Assembly: GCA_028749205.1 (NCBI GenBank)
Contig: JAQULR010000005.1
Location: 1-64,000, forward strand
Length of the DNA: 64,000 bases
DNA from: Acidobacteriota bacterium
Lineage (GTDB): Bacteria > Acidobacteriota > Aminicenantia > Aminicenantales > Saccharicenantaceae
Direction of reading: 5' to 3'
In this document: positions 50,435-60,783 of the stretch, piece by piece
Layout of the letters: every line of letters begins with the position of its first letter
Position numbering within the stretch: the stretch's first letter is position 1
Notes under the pieces: model-generated
Seen by the model: the letters and a program-made list of their open reading frames with translations, nothing else
The model's database searches: none
What the model was told of the DNA's origin: nothing
Translations under genes and position numbers: made by a program

Positions 50435-50786
50435 GGGGGCGAAATGGACTCGACGGAGGTAGTGAAGCAGAAGCTGCAGGCCGAGGTCCCATCAACCTCG
50501 TTAAACAGGTGGAAAAAAATTAACTGCAGAACCTGTTGCAGTCGCTGCCTGATAGAAAGTGCAGCCGTCTCTCCAAGCCTTTCCTGCGGGTTTGCGGAGA
50601 CGCCGATTAGCAGGATAGTCCAGTGAGGCAGCTCAAGACTCGCTGGATGAAGTTTTTCTTGGGCTGGTTGAGTGGTTCTTTTCCTCTTCGAGAACTGCTC
50701 GGCGAGAGCCAATGAAGAGGATAAGCCTGTAGAGGCTGGCTGTGGAATACCTTCGGACGCGGGTTCGATTCCCGCCGCCTCCACCA
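50435..50786 (+). ncRNA. ssrA: tmRNA (ssrA)
   Basis: 5' GGGGGCGAAATGGACTCGACGG and 3' TTCGGACGCGGGTTCGATTCCCGCCGCCTCCACCA pair as a tRNA-like domain; internal ORF GCA GAA CCT GTT GCA GTC GCT GCC TGA TAG. Confidence 0.96.
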
Positions 50787-50822
50787 AATTTTTTTTATTT
50801 TTATTATGATGAAAAAAAAGAA

Positions 50823-52040
50823 ATGCTAAAATCAACTAAAGCCTTGAGCTTTTTTGTCATCCTAGTAGGATTTACTTACTGGCAACTTGGGAGTCCGATC
50901 CTGGCCCAAGAGACGAAAAAAGCTGAGCCGGCGGTTATGGTTGAGCTGAGAGATGTTCAAGGAGGAACTCGCCTTAAAATCAGTGCCGATACCAATCTGA
51001 TTTACAGCCTGAAAAAAGAAGGCAACACCCTAATAATTTCCATCAAGACCCCAAGCGGATTAAAAATAGAGAAGAAACCTTTTTCCAGTCAGTTTATCAC
51101 CTCGGTAGATCTGGCTAAGTCTCCTGAGTCTTATTTCCTGATGGTCAAAGCCCGGACCGACAATTTTGATTTTTCTCAGTCAGCCAGGTGGAATCCGCTG
51201 GTTTTAACAATAGAGCTCAAGCTGAGGGAAGCCAAGCCGACGCCAGTCATGATGAAATCTGACCGACTGTCAGAAAAGCCAGCTGACAAGCCCGCTTCAG
51301 TTGAGAAAACCACTATAGAAAAAAATTCTATTCAAACTGAGGTTGCCAGAAGGCGGATTAAAACTATAGTTATTGACCCCGGTCATGGCGGCAATGAGAG
51401 CGGTGCTAAGGGAATCTACGGGACGCTGGAAAAGGATATAACCTTAAATATTTCTAAAAAACTCAAAGAGACCATAGAGCGGGGACTTAAATACCGGGTG
51501 GTTATGACCAGGGATGCTGATGTTGTTGTTCCCTTAGAAAGAAGGGCAGCAATTGCCAACAATAACAAAGCGGATTTATTTATCAGCATCCATATTAATG
51601 GTTCACGCCGGGTAAATGCCAGAGGTTCAGAGACTTTCTTTTTGAACCTTAATGCCACCGATGAGGAAGCCAGGCGGTTAGCTTATTTTGAAAATAACTC
51701 GGAAGAACTTGGTGGCCAAGTGCCTGAATCCGATTTTGATGACCTAAAATTAATCCTCTGGGATATGGCTCAATCAGCCTACTTGAAACAAAGCAGTCAA
51801 CTGGCAGAGTTTGTTCAGCTCGAACTCAATGAATTGCTGCGAACCCAGAACAGAGGAATTAAGCAGGCTCCATTTAAAGTCCTGACCGGGGTGGCCTGCC
51901 CAGCTATTCTGGTTGAGGTGGCCTTTATTACCAACCCGGAAGAAGAAAAAATATTGTCCTCAGAGGATTTCCAGGCCAGAGTTGCTGAGGCTATCTACCG
52001 GGCTTTAAATAGGTTTTTGCAGCTTTATGAAAGACCATGA
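50823..52040 (+). CDS. N-acetylmuramoyl-L-alanine amidase (Amidase_3, AMIN-like N-terminus)
   Basis: IKTIVIDPGHGGNESGAKGIYGTLEKDITLNISKKL; DLFISIHINGSRRVNARGSETFFL; VACPAILVEVAFITNPEEE. Confidence 0.94.
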   Translation: MLKSTKALSFFVILVGFTYWQLGSPILAQETKKAEPAVMVELRDVQGGTRLKISADTNLIYSLKKEGNTLIISIKTPSGLKIEKKPFSSQFITSVDLAKSPESYFLMVKARTDNFDFSQSARWNPLVLTIELKLREAKPTPVMMKSDRLSEKPADKPASVEKTTIEKNSIQTEVARRRIKTIVIDPGHGGNESGAKGIYGTLEKDITLNISKKLKETIERGLKYRVVMTRDADVVVPLERRAAIANNNKADLFISIHINGSRRVNARGSETFFLNLNATDEEARRLAYFENNSEELGGQVPESDFDDLKLILWDMAQSAYLKQSSQLAEFVQLELNELLRTQNRGIKQAPFKVLTGVACPAILVEVAFITNPEEEKILSSEDFQARVAEAIYRALNRFLQLYERP

Positions 52041-52630
52041 AAAACAAAAATAAAAGCAAAAAGAAGAAATTAACAATCTTGTATACCCTGCTGGCAATTC
52101 TGGTCGTGGTGGTTCTGGTGTTTTTTTTCGGTAGCCGAAAGGAGAAAATAAAACATCCTTCGGGCTCAATGATATCGAGAGCGGGTGATGAGCAGGCTCA
52201 AAAAATCCCAATGAAGAAAGTTACCCTTTTCTTCCTATCAGAGAGCGATAACCTGTTACATCCAGAAGAAAGGGAAATCCCGGAATCAACCATTAATCAA
52301 GAGGCCCGAGTTGTTGTGGAGGAATTAATAAAGGGTTCTAATTCAGGCCGGCTGAATACGCTGCCGGCTAAGACTCAGGTTCGTCAGGTTTTTGTTACCT
52401 CGGACGGCACGGCCTATGTGGATTTGAGCCGAGATATAATTGAAGCCAGTTACTACGGCTCTACTGGTGAGATGGCTGCGGTTTATTCTATTATCAATTC
52501 TTTAACCTACAATTTTAGCCTTATAAAGAAAGTATTTCTCTTAGTGGAAGGTAACGAACGAGAAACACTTGGTGGACACATTGACCTCTCTCGGCCCTTT
52601 GTAGCCGATTATTCGCTGGTGGCCAGATAA
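52037..52630 (+). CDS. GerMN-domain membrane-anchored protein
   Basis: N-terminal TM; VVEELIKGSNSGRLNTLPAKTQVRQVFVTSDGTAYVDLSRDI...VYSIINSLTYNF. Confidence 0.85.
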   Translation: MKNKNKSKKKKLTILYTLLAILVVVVLVFFFGSRKEKIKHPSGSMISRAGDEQAQKIPMKKVTLFFLSESDNLLHPEEREIPESTINQEARVVVEELIKGSNSGRLNTLPAKTQVRQVFVTSDGTAYVDLSRDIIEASYYGSTGEMAAVYSIINSLTYNFSLIKKVFLLVEGNERETLGGHIDLSRPFVADYSLVAR

Positions 52631-52651
52631 CTTTGGCCATTAAGTCCGGAC

Positions 52652-53983
52652 ATGAAAATTAAAAATCTTCCCGAGGTGGTTATTATTGGCTATCCCAATG
52701 TGGGGAAATCCACACTTTTCAACCGGATTATAGGTCAACGTAAAGCCCTGATTCATTCTTTACCTGGGATGACCCGAGACCTGATAACTGGCGTGGCCAG
52801 GGTAAATAACCGAGAATTCCTGATGGTAGATACTGGTGGCCTGGCCATTGATCAGGCTGATCAGGTTTCACTCAGGATAATTGAAAAAGCAAGAGAAGCA
52901 ACCCACTCGGCAGAGATTCTGGTTTTTATGGTAGATGGGAAGCGGGCTCTTTCTGCGGGGGAAAAAGATCTCTACCTTAAACTAAAAAAGCTAAATAAAC
53001 CTCTATTGGTAGTGGTAAATAAAATTGATAATCCAGAATTTGAACCCGACCTTTCAGAATACTATCGCTTAGGAACAAGCGACCTAATTTCGATTTCAGC
53101 CGAGCATAAAATCAACCTGGAATATTTAAAGGAAAGAATTGTCCAGCTACTGCCAGCCGGTTCTGTCAGGGTTGAAGAAGCTGGGATGATTGCCAGGCCT
53201 CTGAAAATAGCCATAGTTGGCCGGATCAATGTCGGAAAATCTTCTCTGATAAACCGCTTGATTGGGTCGGAGCGTCTGCTGGTTAGTGAAGTCCCAGGTA
53301 CTACCAGGGATAGTGTCGATACCTTGCTTACTAGAAACAAAAAAACCTATTGCCTGGTTGATACGGCCGGAATTCGCAAGTTTGGCGGAGTCAAAGATTC
53401 CAGGGAAAAAGCCAGTATTATCAGAGCTCAGCGAAACATTGAAGAGTCCGACGTTATTTGCCTGGTCCTGGATGTTCAAGAGTTCCCAACTCGTCAGGAT
53501 GCCCACATCGCTAACTTGGCCTTAAAATCTGGTAAGCCTCTGATAATTGCCCTTAACAAATGGGATCTGGTCGACAGGAGTAAGGTCAATCCTCTTGAAG
53601 TGCAGAGGCAGGTTTTTAGCCGGCTAAATTTCGTCGATTATGCTCCGTTGGTTTTCGTCTCGGCTTTGACTGGCCAGAGGGTAGTCAAAATTCTTGACTT
53701 AGCTGAAGAAGTTTATGAGGCGGCCTCGATTAAAGTAGACACTTCAGTCCTTAACAGATTCTGGGAAAAATTTTCCAGAAAATATCTGCCAAAGACTAAG
53801 GATGGTTCGTTACTTAAAGTAAAATACATAGTTCAAAAGGGCGTTAGGCCGCCAAAATTTGTCCTTTTTGGCCATAGCCAGGCTCAACTTCTGCCTGCCT
53901 ATGAAAAATTTATAGCAGATGCTTTTCGCCAGCAATTCGGATTCTATGGCACACCAATCAGATTTATCCTGAGGAGAAGTTAA
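52652..53983 (+). CDS. der: Ribosome-associated GTPase Der (EngA)
   Basis: Two G domains: GYPNVGKSTLFNR and GRINVGKSSLINR; DTGG and DTAGIR; KH-like C-terminus. Confidence 0.96.
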   Translation: MKIKNLPEVVIIGYPNVGKSTLFNRIIGQRKALIHSLPGMTRDLITGVARVNNREFLMVDTGGLAIDQADQVSLRIIEKAREATHSAEILVFMVDGKRALSAGEKDLYLKLKKLNKPLLVVVNKIDNPEFEPDLSEYYRLGTSDLISISAEHKINLEYLKERIVQLLPAGSVRVEEAGMIARPLKIAIVGRINVGKSSLINRLIGSERLLVSEVPGTTRDSVDTLLTRNKKTYCLVDTAGIRKFGGVKDSREKASIIRAQRNIEESDVICLVLDVQEFPTRQDAHIANLALKSGKPLIIALNKWDLVDRSKVNPLEVQRQVFSRLNFVDYAPLVFVSALTGQRVVKILDLAEEVYEAASIKVDTSVLNRFWEKFSRKYLPKTKDGSLLKVKYIVQKGVRPPKFVLFGHSQAQLLPAYEKFIADAFRQQFGFYGTPIRFILRRS

Positions 53984-54066
53984 TTTTCAGGATAGGTCAT
54001 TGAGTTGTGGCAGAAACTTCAGGATAGTCTTAACTCCATATAAGTGGGAAAGCTTTCCATTTTTTC

Positions 54067-54095
54067 TTGACTTTATGGCATTATTCTTATATAAA
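54067..54095 (+). promoter_or_regulatory. Putative sigma70-type promoter of TPR lipoprotein gene
   Basis: TTGACT (54067-54072), N17, TATAAA (54090-54095). Confidence 0.55.
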
Positions 54096-54138
54096 ATATT
54101 TCTAATTGTCTGAAGACCAGATGTTTAAGGAGGTCGTG

Positions 54139-55149
54139 ATGTTTCGTAAGAGGATAAACAGCTTGGGAGTTATCCTTTTAGCCTTAGCTGTTTTTTTAAC
54201 TGCAACCAGTTGCGAGCAGCTAAAGCTTAACAATTTACAGGCAAATTATCATTTCAAAAAGGCGAATAACCTGTTCAGAGAGGGTAAATACCGGGATGCG
54301 GTGACTGAATATGAGTTGACGCTGAAATACAGACCAGATCTGGTACAGGCATATCGCTATATCGGAGAAAGTTATAAACAACTTTATAAGCCAGGACTTC
54401 AATCAGAGCTAAATAAAGAGCTGGAAAGGAAGGCTCTGGAAGCTCTGAACAAAGCGCTGGAGTTTGAGCCCAACAACATAGAAATTATTTATTCTCTGGG
54501 CGATATGTATGATAAGTTACGGAATTTTGAGGAGGCTGAGAAACTCTATCTCAGAATTCTGGAGCTTGACCCTCAGAACATGGATAACTTCTACGTAGTG
54601 GCTGAATTTTACAGCCGCTATGCCGGAGAAATTCCTGATGCGGCCCAGAAAGCAGAAACTATGTACTTGCGCCGTATAGAAGCTGATCCGGAGAACCCGA
54701 TGGGGTATGCTTATACAGCCAACTACTATCAGCAGCTTCCTGTTTCAGAACAGGATGTAGAAGGGGCTATCAGGAATTTCGATAAAGCTAACGAATTCTG
54801 GGAAAAGAGAATCGCTCTTGATCCAGATAACCCGGAAGCCTGGCTGGCTAAGGGGGTTAATCGCTGGAGCCGAGCCTATCGTTTTCAGAATGTGCCAGCC
54901 TCTGAAAGACTGGTAATCGCCAGAGACGCCCTTGAAGCTATAGAAAAAGCCAGGGATCTTGACCCTGAGTATCCTGAGCCCTATAGCTGGTTAAGTGTTC
55001 TTTATCAGAGTGTTCTGGCCAACTTGGAGCCCGATAAGGCAGCCAGATATACCGCTGAAGGTCAGAAAAATCTTGAAAAATTCCAGGAGCTAAGGAAAAG
55101 GGCAGCTGAGAGAAAGAAACTGGAAGAGGAACTTAAAGCCATCAAGTAA
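54139..55149 (+). CDS. TPR-repeat lipoprotein
   Basis: RBS AAGGAGG before ATG at 54139; lipobox LTATSC; multiple TPR units. Confidence 0.82.
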   Translation: MFRKRINSLGVILLALAVFLTATSCEQLKLNNLQANYHFKKANNLFREGKYRDAVTEYELTLKYRPDLVQAYRYIGESYKQLYKPGLQSELNKELERKALEALNKALEFEPNNIEIIYSLGDMYDKLRNFEEAEKLYLRILELDPQNMDNFYVVAEFYSRYAGEIPDAAQKAETMYLRRIEADPENPMGYAYTANYYQQLPVSEQDVEGAIRNFDKANEFWEKRIALDPDNPEAWLAKGVNRWSRAYRFQNVPASERLVIARDALEAIEKARDLDPEYPEPYSWLSVLYQSVLANLEPDKAARYTAEGQKNLEKFQELRKRAAERKKLEEELKAIK

Positions 55150-55163
55150 GTTAGTCTAATAAA

Positions 55164-55199
55164 AAGGGGCAGACTGGATAAATGTCTGTCCTTTTTTTT
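55164..55199 (+). terminator. Rho-independent terminator
   Basis: AAGGGGCAGAC-loop-GTCTGTCCTT followed by a T tract. Confidence 0.75.
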
Positions 55200-55207
55200 A
55201 TTTTTGC

Positions 55208-55879
55208 ATGTTTATACCCCTAAAAGACGAAAACCCGACTTTAAAATTTCCGATTGTCACTATAATCTTGGTCATAGTCAATTGTCTGGTCTTTTTTTAT
55301 CAAGTAATTTCCCCTGAAGGTCTCAGTTACCAGGTTCTGCGATTCGGCATTATCCCCTATGAAATTACTCACTGGCATATTGATGTTGGGGTGCCGAGGG
55401 TTTTCTGGCCGCTCAGCCTGATAACCGGAATGTTTCTCCATGGCAGTCTCTGGCATCTCCTTGGCAATATGCTTTATCTATGGATTTTCGGGAATAATGT
55501 TGAAGAGTTTCTTGGACCTCTAAGATTCCTTTGGTTTTATTTAGCCTGCGGCCTGTCGGCCTCGTTAGTTCAGGTAGCCTTTTCACCTAACTCCAGAGTG
55601 CCGATGATTGGGGCCAGTGGGGCCATTGCCGGTTTGTTAGGAGCCTATCTTATTCTGTATCCAACGGCCAGAGTCAAAACCCTGGTTTTCTTGATCTTTT
55701 ATATCACTATAATATCTGTGCCCGCCTGGGTAATTCTTAGCCTTTGGTTTTTCTTGCAGCTGGCTAATGTTGGACTTGGTGGTGGCGTAGCCTGGTTCGC
55801 TCATATTGGAGGGTTTCTGGTCGGGGTAGCCCTGGTTTATCCCAGAAAGAAAAAGCGGCTTAAATTCCACTTTGCTTAG
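55208..55879 (+). CDS. Rhomboid family intramembrane serine protease
   Basis: HGSLWHLLGNMLYLWIFGNNVE; GASGAIAGLLGAYL; HIGGFLVGV. Confidence 0.93.
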   Translation: MFIPLKDENPTLKFPIVTIILVIVNCLVFFYQVISPEGLSYQVLRFGIIPYEITHWHIDVGVPRVFWPLSLITGMFLHGSLWHLLGNMLYLWIFGNNVEEFLGPLRFLWFYLACGLSASLVQVAFSPNSRVPMIGASGAIAGLLGAYLILYPTARVKTLVFLIFYITIISVPAWVILSLWFFLQLANVGLGGGVAWFAHIGGFLVGVALVYPRKKKRLKFHFA

Positions 55880-56030
55880 CAAAAACTTGAACTTATTAGG
55901 GGAAAAAGCTAAAATTAATTAGCCTGAATTGTTCAATAAATAAAACAGGTCTCGATAGACTAAATCATGGTTTATATGGAAATCTGGATGAAGAAATCCT
56001 TTTTTGAATAATTCAGGTCAGCCCAGCTGT

Positions 56031-56059
56031 TTGACAAATTAGGCATTATTTAGTATCTT
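56031..56059 (+). promoter_or_regulatory. Putative sigma70-type promoter of rplM-rpsI-rpsB-tsf-pyrH-frr operon
   Basis: TTGACA (56031-56036), N17, TATCTT (56054-56059). Confidence 0.55.
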
Positions 56060-56109
56060 TATTCGTCGGATTTATCATATCATTATATCTGTATAAGCAA
56101 GGTTGGACA

Positions 56110-56538
56110 ATGAAGACTTATCATCCCAAAAAAGAAGAAGTTCACCAAAAGTGGTGGCTGGTTGATGCTGACGGCCAGATCCTTGGGCGTCTGGCTACCG
56201 AAATAGCCATTCTGTTGAGAGGGAAAAATAAACCTCAGTTTGCGCCGAATTTAGATGTCGGGGATTATGTGGTAGTGGTTAATTCTGAAAAGATCAAAGT
56301 GACCGGCAATAAGCTGGAAGATAAAATCTATCGCCATCACTCCCTCTATCCTGGTGGGCTGAGAGAGAAAAAACTCAAAGAAATGTTGGAGACCAAGCCA
56401 GAAGAGGTAATCAGGAAGGCTGTCTGGGGAATGATTCCCAAGAATAAGCTCGGGCGGGCCATTATCAAGAAACTTAAGGTTTATCGCGGCCCAGAACATC
56501 CGCATCAGGCCCAAAACCCTGAGGTATACAAGTTTTAG
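56110..56538 (+). CDS. rplM: Ribosomal protein uL13
   Basis: [48 protein letters not shown]. Confidence 0.97.
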   Translation: MKTYHPKKEEVHQKWWLVDADGQILGRLATEIAILLRGKNKPQFAPNLDVGDYVVVVNSEKIKVTGNKLEDKIYRHHSLYPGGLREKKLKEMLETKPEEVIRKAVWGMIPKNKLGRAIIKKLKVYRGPEHPHQAQNPEVYKF

Positions 56539-56549
56539 TAGGAGGAACC

Positions 56550-56954
56550 TTGAGTCTGATTCAATATTATGGGACAGGCAAAAGAAAAAATGCCATTGCT
56601 CGGGTCTTTTTAAGAGCAGGCAAAGGTGATGTAACTCTGGTAGTCAATAAAAAGCTTCGGCCGTTTGAGGAATATTTCAAATTAGCATCTCTACGTCAGA
56701 CCATCCGTCAGCCGCTGATGGTTACAGAAACTGGGGATAAGTTTGATATTTTTATGAGAATTGAGGGGGGAGGCCTCCGAGGACAGGCTGAAGCTGTCCG
56801 TTTAGGCTTGGCCAGAGCCCTGGTTGAGTTTAATGGGGAATTGCGACCCGTTCTTAGAAATGCCAACCTGCTGACCAGGGATGCTAGGATCAAGGAACGG
56901 AAAAAGTATGGCTTACTGGCTGCCAGAAAGGCACCACAGTACCATAAGAGATAA
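56550..56954 (+). CDS. rpsI: Ribosomal protein uS9 (TTG start)
   Basis: [21 protein letters not shown]...[24 protein letters not shown]. Confidence 0.97.
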   Translation: MSLIQYYGTGKRKNAIARVFLRAGKGDVTLVVNKKLRPFEEYFKLASLRQTIRQPLMVTETGDKFDIFMRIEGGGLRGQAEAVRLGLARALVEFNGELRPVLRNANLLTRDARIKERKKYGLLAARKAPQYHKR

Positions 56955-56978
56955 AGTCAAGAAAAGGGAGGAAGTCAT

Positions 56979-57767
56979 TTGGTTTCAGTAACTATGAAAG
57001 AACTCTTAGAAGCTGGTGTTCATTTTGGTCATCAAACTAGACGCTGGAACCCGAAGATGAAGGAATATATCTTCGGACAGAGAAATGGTATCTATATCAT
57101 TGACCTCCAGAAGACTATCAAAAGCTTTAAGGAAGCCCTGCAATTTGTCAGGAGCGTTGCTGAAAGTGGGAAAGACATTTTATTTGTTGGGACCAAAAAG
57201 CAGGCTCAGGACATAATTCGGGATTATGCCTTGAAGTGTGAATCCAGTTATGTTAACCAGAGATGGCTGGGTGGGTTGTTAACTAATTTCAAAATAATTA
57301 GGACCAGTGTTGAAAAGCTAATTGAAATGGAAGAGATGAGAGAGGATGGACGCTGGGAGTTGCTATCTAAAAAAGAGCAATCCAGGAAAGAAAAAGTCTA
57401 TCGCAAGCTGCAGAAAAATCTGGGCGGATTGAAAAACATGACCGAACTGCCTGGAGCCGTTTTTGTTATAGATTCTTCAAAAGAAGAAATTGCCATTGCT
57501 GAAGCAAAAAAAGTGGGCATTCCGATTGTAGCTGTGGTGGATACCAACGGTGACCCCGAAGGGATAGATTATCCAATTCCCGGGAATGATGATGCGGTCA
57601 GAGCTATTGAGATGTTTAGCTCCAAAATAGCTGAGGCCGTAATCGAGGGGAAAAAAGACCGACTGGCTAAAGGCTTGATGGAAGAAAAAAGAGAAGAAAG
57701 CCTGGCTGAGCCAACAATTGCTATTGAAGGTGAAGAAAAGGTAGAAGTCAGCGATAGTAAAGAATAA
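56979..57767 (+). CDS. rpsB: Ribosomal protein uS2 (TTG start)
   Basis: [41 protein letters not shown]. Confidence 0.97.
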   Translation: MVSVTMKELLEAGVHFGHQTRRWNPKMKEYIFGQRNGIYIIDLQKTIKSFKEALQFVRSVAESGKDILFVGTKKQAQDIIRDYALKCESSYVNQRWLGGLLTNFKIIRTSVEKLIEMEEMREDGRWELLSKKEQSRKEKVYRKLQKNLGGLKNMTELPGAVFVIDSSKEEIAIAEAKKVGIPIVAVVDTNGDPEGIDYPIPGNDDAVRAIEMFSSKIAEAVIEGKKDRLAKGLMEEKREESLAEPTIAIEGEEKVEVSDSKE

Positions 57768-57789
57768 GACATCGGCAAAGGAGTGAATT

Positions 57790-58716
57790 ATGGCGGAAAT
57801 CAAAGCTGAACTGGTTAAAGCTTTAAGGGATAGAACTGGCATTGGAATGATGGAGTGCAAAGAGGCTCTCCAGGAGAGTGGAGGCGATCTGGAAAAGGCC
57901 ATTGAGATACTTAGGAAAAAAGGTCATGCCAGAGCCCAGGATAAAGAAGGCCGAGAGGCTGCAGATGGGGCGGTTGGAGCCTGGGTCTCAGCTCAGAGTC
58001 GAGTTGGAGTTTTGATCGAGGTTAATTGTGAAACGGATTTTGTGGCTAGAAATGATGAGTTTAAAGAACTGGTTCAGAACTTAGCCCACCAAGTGGCCGA
58101 AAGTAACCCTGAATACATTGCAGAGCAAGATGTTCCTGAAGAGCTAAAAGGTCAGAAAGTCAGCTTGCTCGAGCAACCATATGTTAATGATAATAAAATT
58201 AAAGTTAAGGACCTGGTTAGCTCTTATATTGCTAAATTTGGAGAAAACATAAAAATAAGAAGATTTCAGAGGTTAGCCCTGGAAGCTGATCAAGGTTTGA
58301 TAGGAGCTTATGTCCATGCTACCAATCGGCTTGGGGTATTGGTTGAGGTGATCTGCCAGACTGATTCTGTGGCCAGGAGCGAAGAATTCAGAGAGTTGGT
58401 TAAAAACCTGGCCATGCAAATAGCTGCAGCCAGTCCCCAATATATCTCTCCACAAGAAGTTCCTGCTGAGGTCGTTAGTAGAGAAAAAGAAATTATCAGG
58501 GCTCAGATTCAGGATACTAAGAAACCAGAGCAAATTATAGAGAAAATAGTTGAAGGAAAGCTGAATAAATATTACGGAGAAGTTTGTTTGCTGAATCAGC
58601 CATACATCAGGGATGATAAAATAAAAGTAAAAGACCTGATAGATAGCTATCTCTCCAAATTTGGAGAAAAGATTGAGGTGAAGCGTTTTGTCAGGTTTGA
58701 AATTGGCAAATATTAA
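57790..58716 (+). CDS. tsf: Elongation factor Ts
   Basis: LVKALRDRTGIGMMECKEALQESGGDLEKAIEILRKKG; VNCETDFVARNDEF. Confidence 0.97.
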   Translation: MAEIKAELVKALRDRTGIGMMECKEALQESGGDLEKAIEILRKKGHARAQDKEGREAADGAVGAWVSAQSRVGVLIEVNCETDFVARNDEFKELVQNLAHQVAESNPEYIAEQDVPEELKGQKVSLLEQPYVNDNKIKVKDLVSSYIAKFGENIKIRRFQRLALEADQGLIGAYVHATNRLGVLVEVICQTDSVARSEEFRELVKNLAMQIAAASPQYISPQEVPAEVVSREKEIIRAQIQDTKKPEQIIEKIVEGKLNKYYGEVCLLNQPYIRDDKIKVKDLIDSYLSKFGEKIEVKRFVRFEIGKY

Positions 58717-58731
58717 GACGCGGTCAGGATA

Positions 58732-59451
58732 ATGGATGAGGGCAGGCCACTTTATAAGCGGGTATTGCTGAAACTTTCGGGGGAAGCTCTACTGGGCGAG
58801 CAGCCTTATGGGCTTGATTTCAAGAGAGTGCGAACTATTGCCCAGGAACTCAGACAGATTCAGCAATTGGGAGTTGACATTGCCATAATGATTGGTGGCG
58901 GAAATATTTTTCGTGGTTCAGTTGGGGTGAAAGAAGGCATGGACCGAGTTGTAGCTGATCATATCGGGTTATTAGCCACGGTGATCAACGGGATTGCTCT
59001 TCAGGATGCTTTGGAAAAAGAGGGTGTCAACACCAGATTAATTTCAGCTCTGGAAATCAGATCTGTAGCTGAACCTTTTATCCGCCGTCGAGCCTTGCGA
59101 CATCTGGAAAAGGGACGGGTCATAATTTTTACTGCTGGTCTTGGCAGTCCATATTTCACCACCGATACTGCGGCTGCCCTTCGGGCTTTGGAAATCAAAG
59201 CCGAAGTAATCCTGAAAGCTACCAAGGTAGATGGTGTCTATACCGCTGATCCGATGGTGGAAGCCCAAGCTACCAAATTCGATTTTATCGGGTTCCAGGA
59301 AGTAATCCAGCAAGAATTGAAGGTAATGGATAGCACCGCTATCACTCTATGCAAAGATAATAATTTGCCAATCATAGTTTTTAACCTTAATGTTCCTGGC
59401 AACATCAAAAAAGCTGTGCTGGGCGAAAGAGTCGGGACCAAGGTTTCCTGA
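58732..59451 (+). CDS. pyrH: UMP kinase
   Basis: [47 protein letters not shown]. Confidence 0.97.
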   Translation: MDEGRPLYKRVLLKLSGEALLGEQPYGLDFKRVRTIAQELRQIQQLGVDIAIMIGGGNIFRGSVGVKEGMDRVVADHIGLLATVINGIALQDALEKEGVNTRLISALEIRSVAEPFIRRRALRHLEKGRVIIFTAGLGSPYFTTDTAAALRALEIKAEVILKATKVDGVYTADPMVEAQATKFDFIGFQEVIQQELKVMDSTAITLCKDNNLPIIVFNLNVPGNIKKAVLGERVGTKVS

Positions 59452-59484
59452 GATTTGTTAGACACTATATTTAGGAGGGCCTAA

Positions 59485-60042
59485 ATGGTGAAAGATGCCT
59501 TAAGAGAGCTGGAAAAGAAAATGAAAACCTCCATTGAGCATTTCCGCAAGGAGATCAGCAAATTACGCACCGGCCGGGCCAACATCAGCATTTTTGAAGA
59601 CATTAAGGTTATGTATTACGGCACCTTAACTCCAGTTAACCAGGTAGCCACTATCGGCGTTCCAGACCCAACACTTATTACCGTTCAGCCCTGGGATCCA
59701 ACTCTGATGGAAGCTGTGGAAAAAGCTATCCGCTCTTCTGATTTCGGCTTTAACCCCATTAACGATGGCCGGGTGATTAAGGTTCCGATTCCACCGCTGG
59801 ATGAGGAAAGAAGACAGGAACTGGCCAAAAAAGTCAGCAAAATGCTGGAGGAAGAGAAGACAACCCTCAGGAATATACGGCGAGAGAGTAAAGAATATAT
59901 TGAAGAGCTGGAGAAGGACAAAAAGATCAGTGAGGACGAGAAATTCCAGGGTCTGGAAAAGCTTCAAGAACTTCTGGACCTCTACATCAAACAAGCTGAA
60001 GAGATAGCTGCGGCTAAAGAAAAAGAGATTCTCCAGGCCTGA
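59485..60042 (+). CDS. frr: Ribosome recycling factor
   Basis: LRTGRANISIFEDIKVMYYGTLTPVNQVATIGVPDPTLITVQPWD. Confidence 0.97.
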   Translation: MVKDALRELEKKMKTSIEHFRKEISKLRTGRANISIFEDIKVMYYGTLTPVNQVATIGVPDPTLITVQPWDPTLMEAVEKAIRSSDFGFNPINDGRVIKVPIPPLDEERRQELAKKVSKMLEEEKTTLRNIRRESKEYIEELEKDKKISEDEKFQGLEKLQELLDLYIKQAEEIAAAKEKEILQA

Positions 60043-60051
60043 TAGCCCGGC

Positions 60052-60783
60052 TTATGGATGCTGTCTAATGGAACCGGCTTCGATTATTTCACAATCCGGG
60101 GGGATCCTTAGATCAAAGATTTCTTCGGGGATTTTCTGATCGATTCTAACTCGTTCAAAGTGGTATTCCAGTTTGCTACCTATTGGTTCAAAGAAAATTG
60201 CTTTGGCGATCATCCAGTTGTGGCTGTCTATTTCCAGAAGAATGTAAGAAAACTGGCTTTCTTCCCTCGGGGTCAATTTTAGCTGATAAGCCTTTTTTCT
60301 CTGGCTGGGAAAGGGATTGAACTCGACCTGATATCGCTCTAAAATAGAAAAACTCCCGGAGAGCAAACCCAAAATTTCCGATTCTTGGACTTCTGATTCG
60401 GCAGCGTTTCTTATCAACTGATTATCTTCCGGAAAATAAAGCCAGAACTTGTCATTTTTAACTACAAAGATTTGTTTCTCAGGAGAGCTGTATTCCCAAC
60501 GCATCCTATCCGGTCGGCGGATGAACAACTGCCCCCGTCCTAAAAGGGGTTCCTGAACTCCCGTTGAATAATAGAATTGTTTGAAATCGGCCTTGAGAGT
60601 GTTAATAGAATTAAGCCTTTTTTCAAGCTCCTGGGCTATTTCCTGAGCTGTCAGGTCAGAAGCTAATAAACTATTTACAGGCGGACCGATCAGCCAGATT
60701 AGAATCAGCAGGCCAGGCAGGCTTCTTACCGTGGAAGCCACCATCGCTTTCCAGTTCGGGCTCGTTTTTTGGATGCTTAGCAT
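60052..60783 (-). CDS. lolA: Outer-membrane lipoprotein carrier protein LolA
   Basis: LNSINTLKADFKQFYYSTGVQEPLLGRGQLFIRRPDRMRWEYSSPEKQIFVVKNDKFWLYFPEDNQL. Confidence 0.9.
   Translation of the reverse strand: MLSIQKTSPNWKAMVASTVRSLPGLLILIWLIGPPVNSLLASDLTAQEIAQELEKRLNSINTLKADFKQFYYSTGVQEPLLGRGQLFIRRPDRMRWEYSSPEKQIFVVKNDKFWLYFPEDNQLIRNAAESEVQESEILGLLSGSFSILERYQVEFNPFPSQRKKAYQLKLTPREESQFSYILLEIDSHNWMIAKAIFFEPIGSKLEYHFERVRIDQKIPEEIFDLRIPPDCEIIEAGSIRQHP

Noticed and set aside
50419-50835. 138-aa minus-strand ORF (…VEAAGIEPASEGIPQPA…)
   Set aside because: Lies antisense across the tmRNA; the AAGIEPAS string is a classic artefact of translating structured RNA genes in the wrong strand
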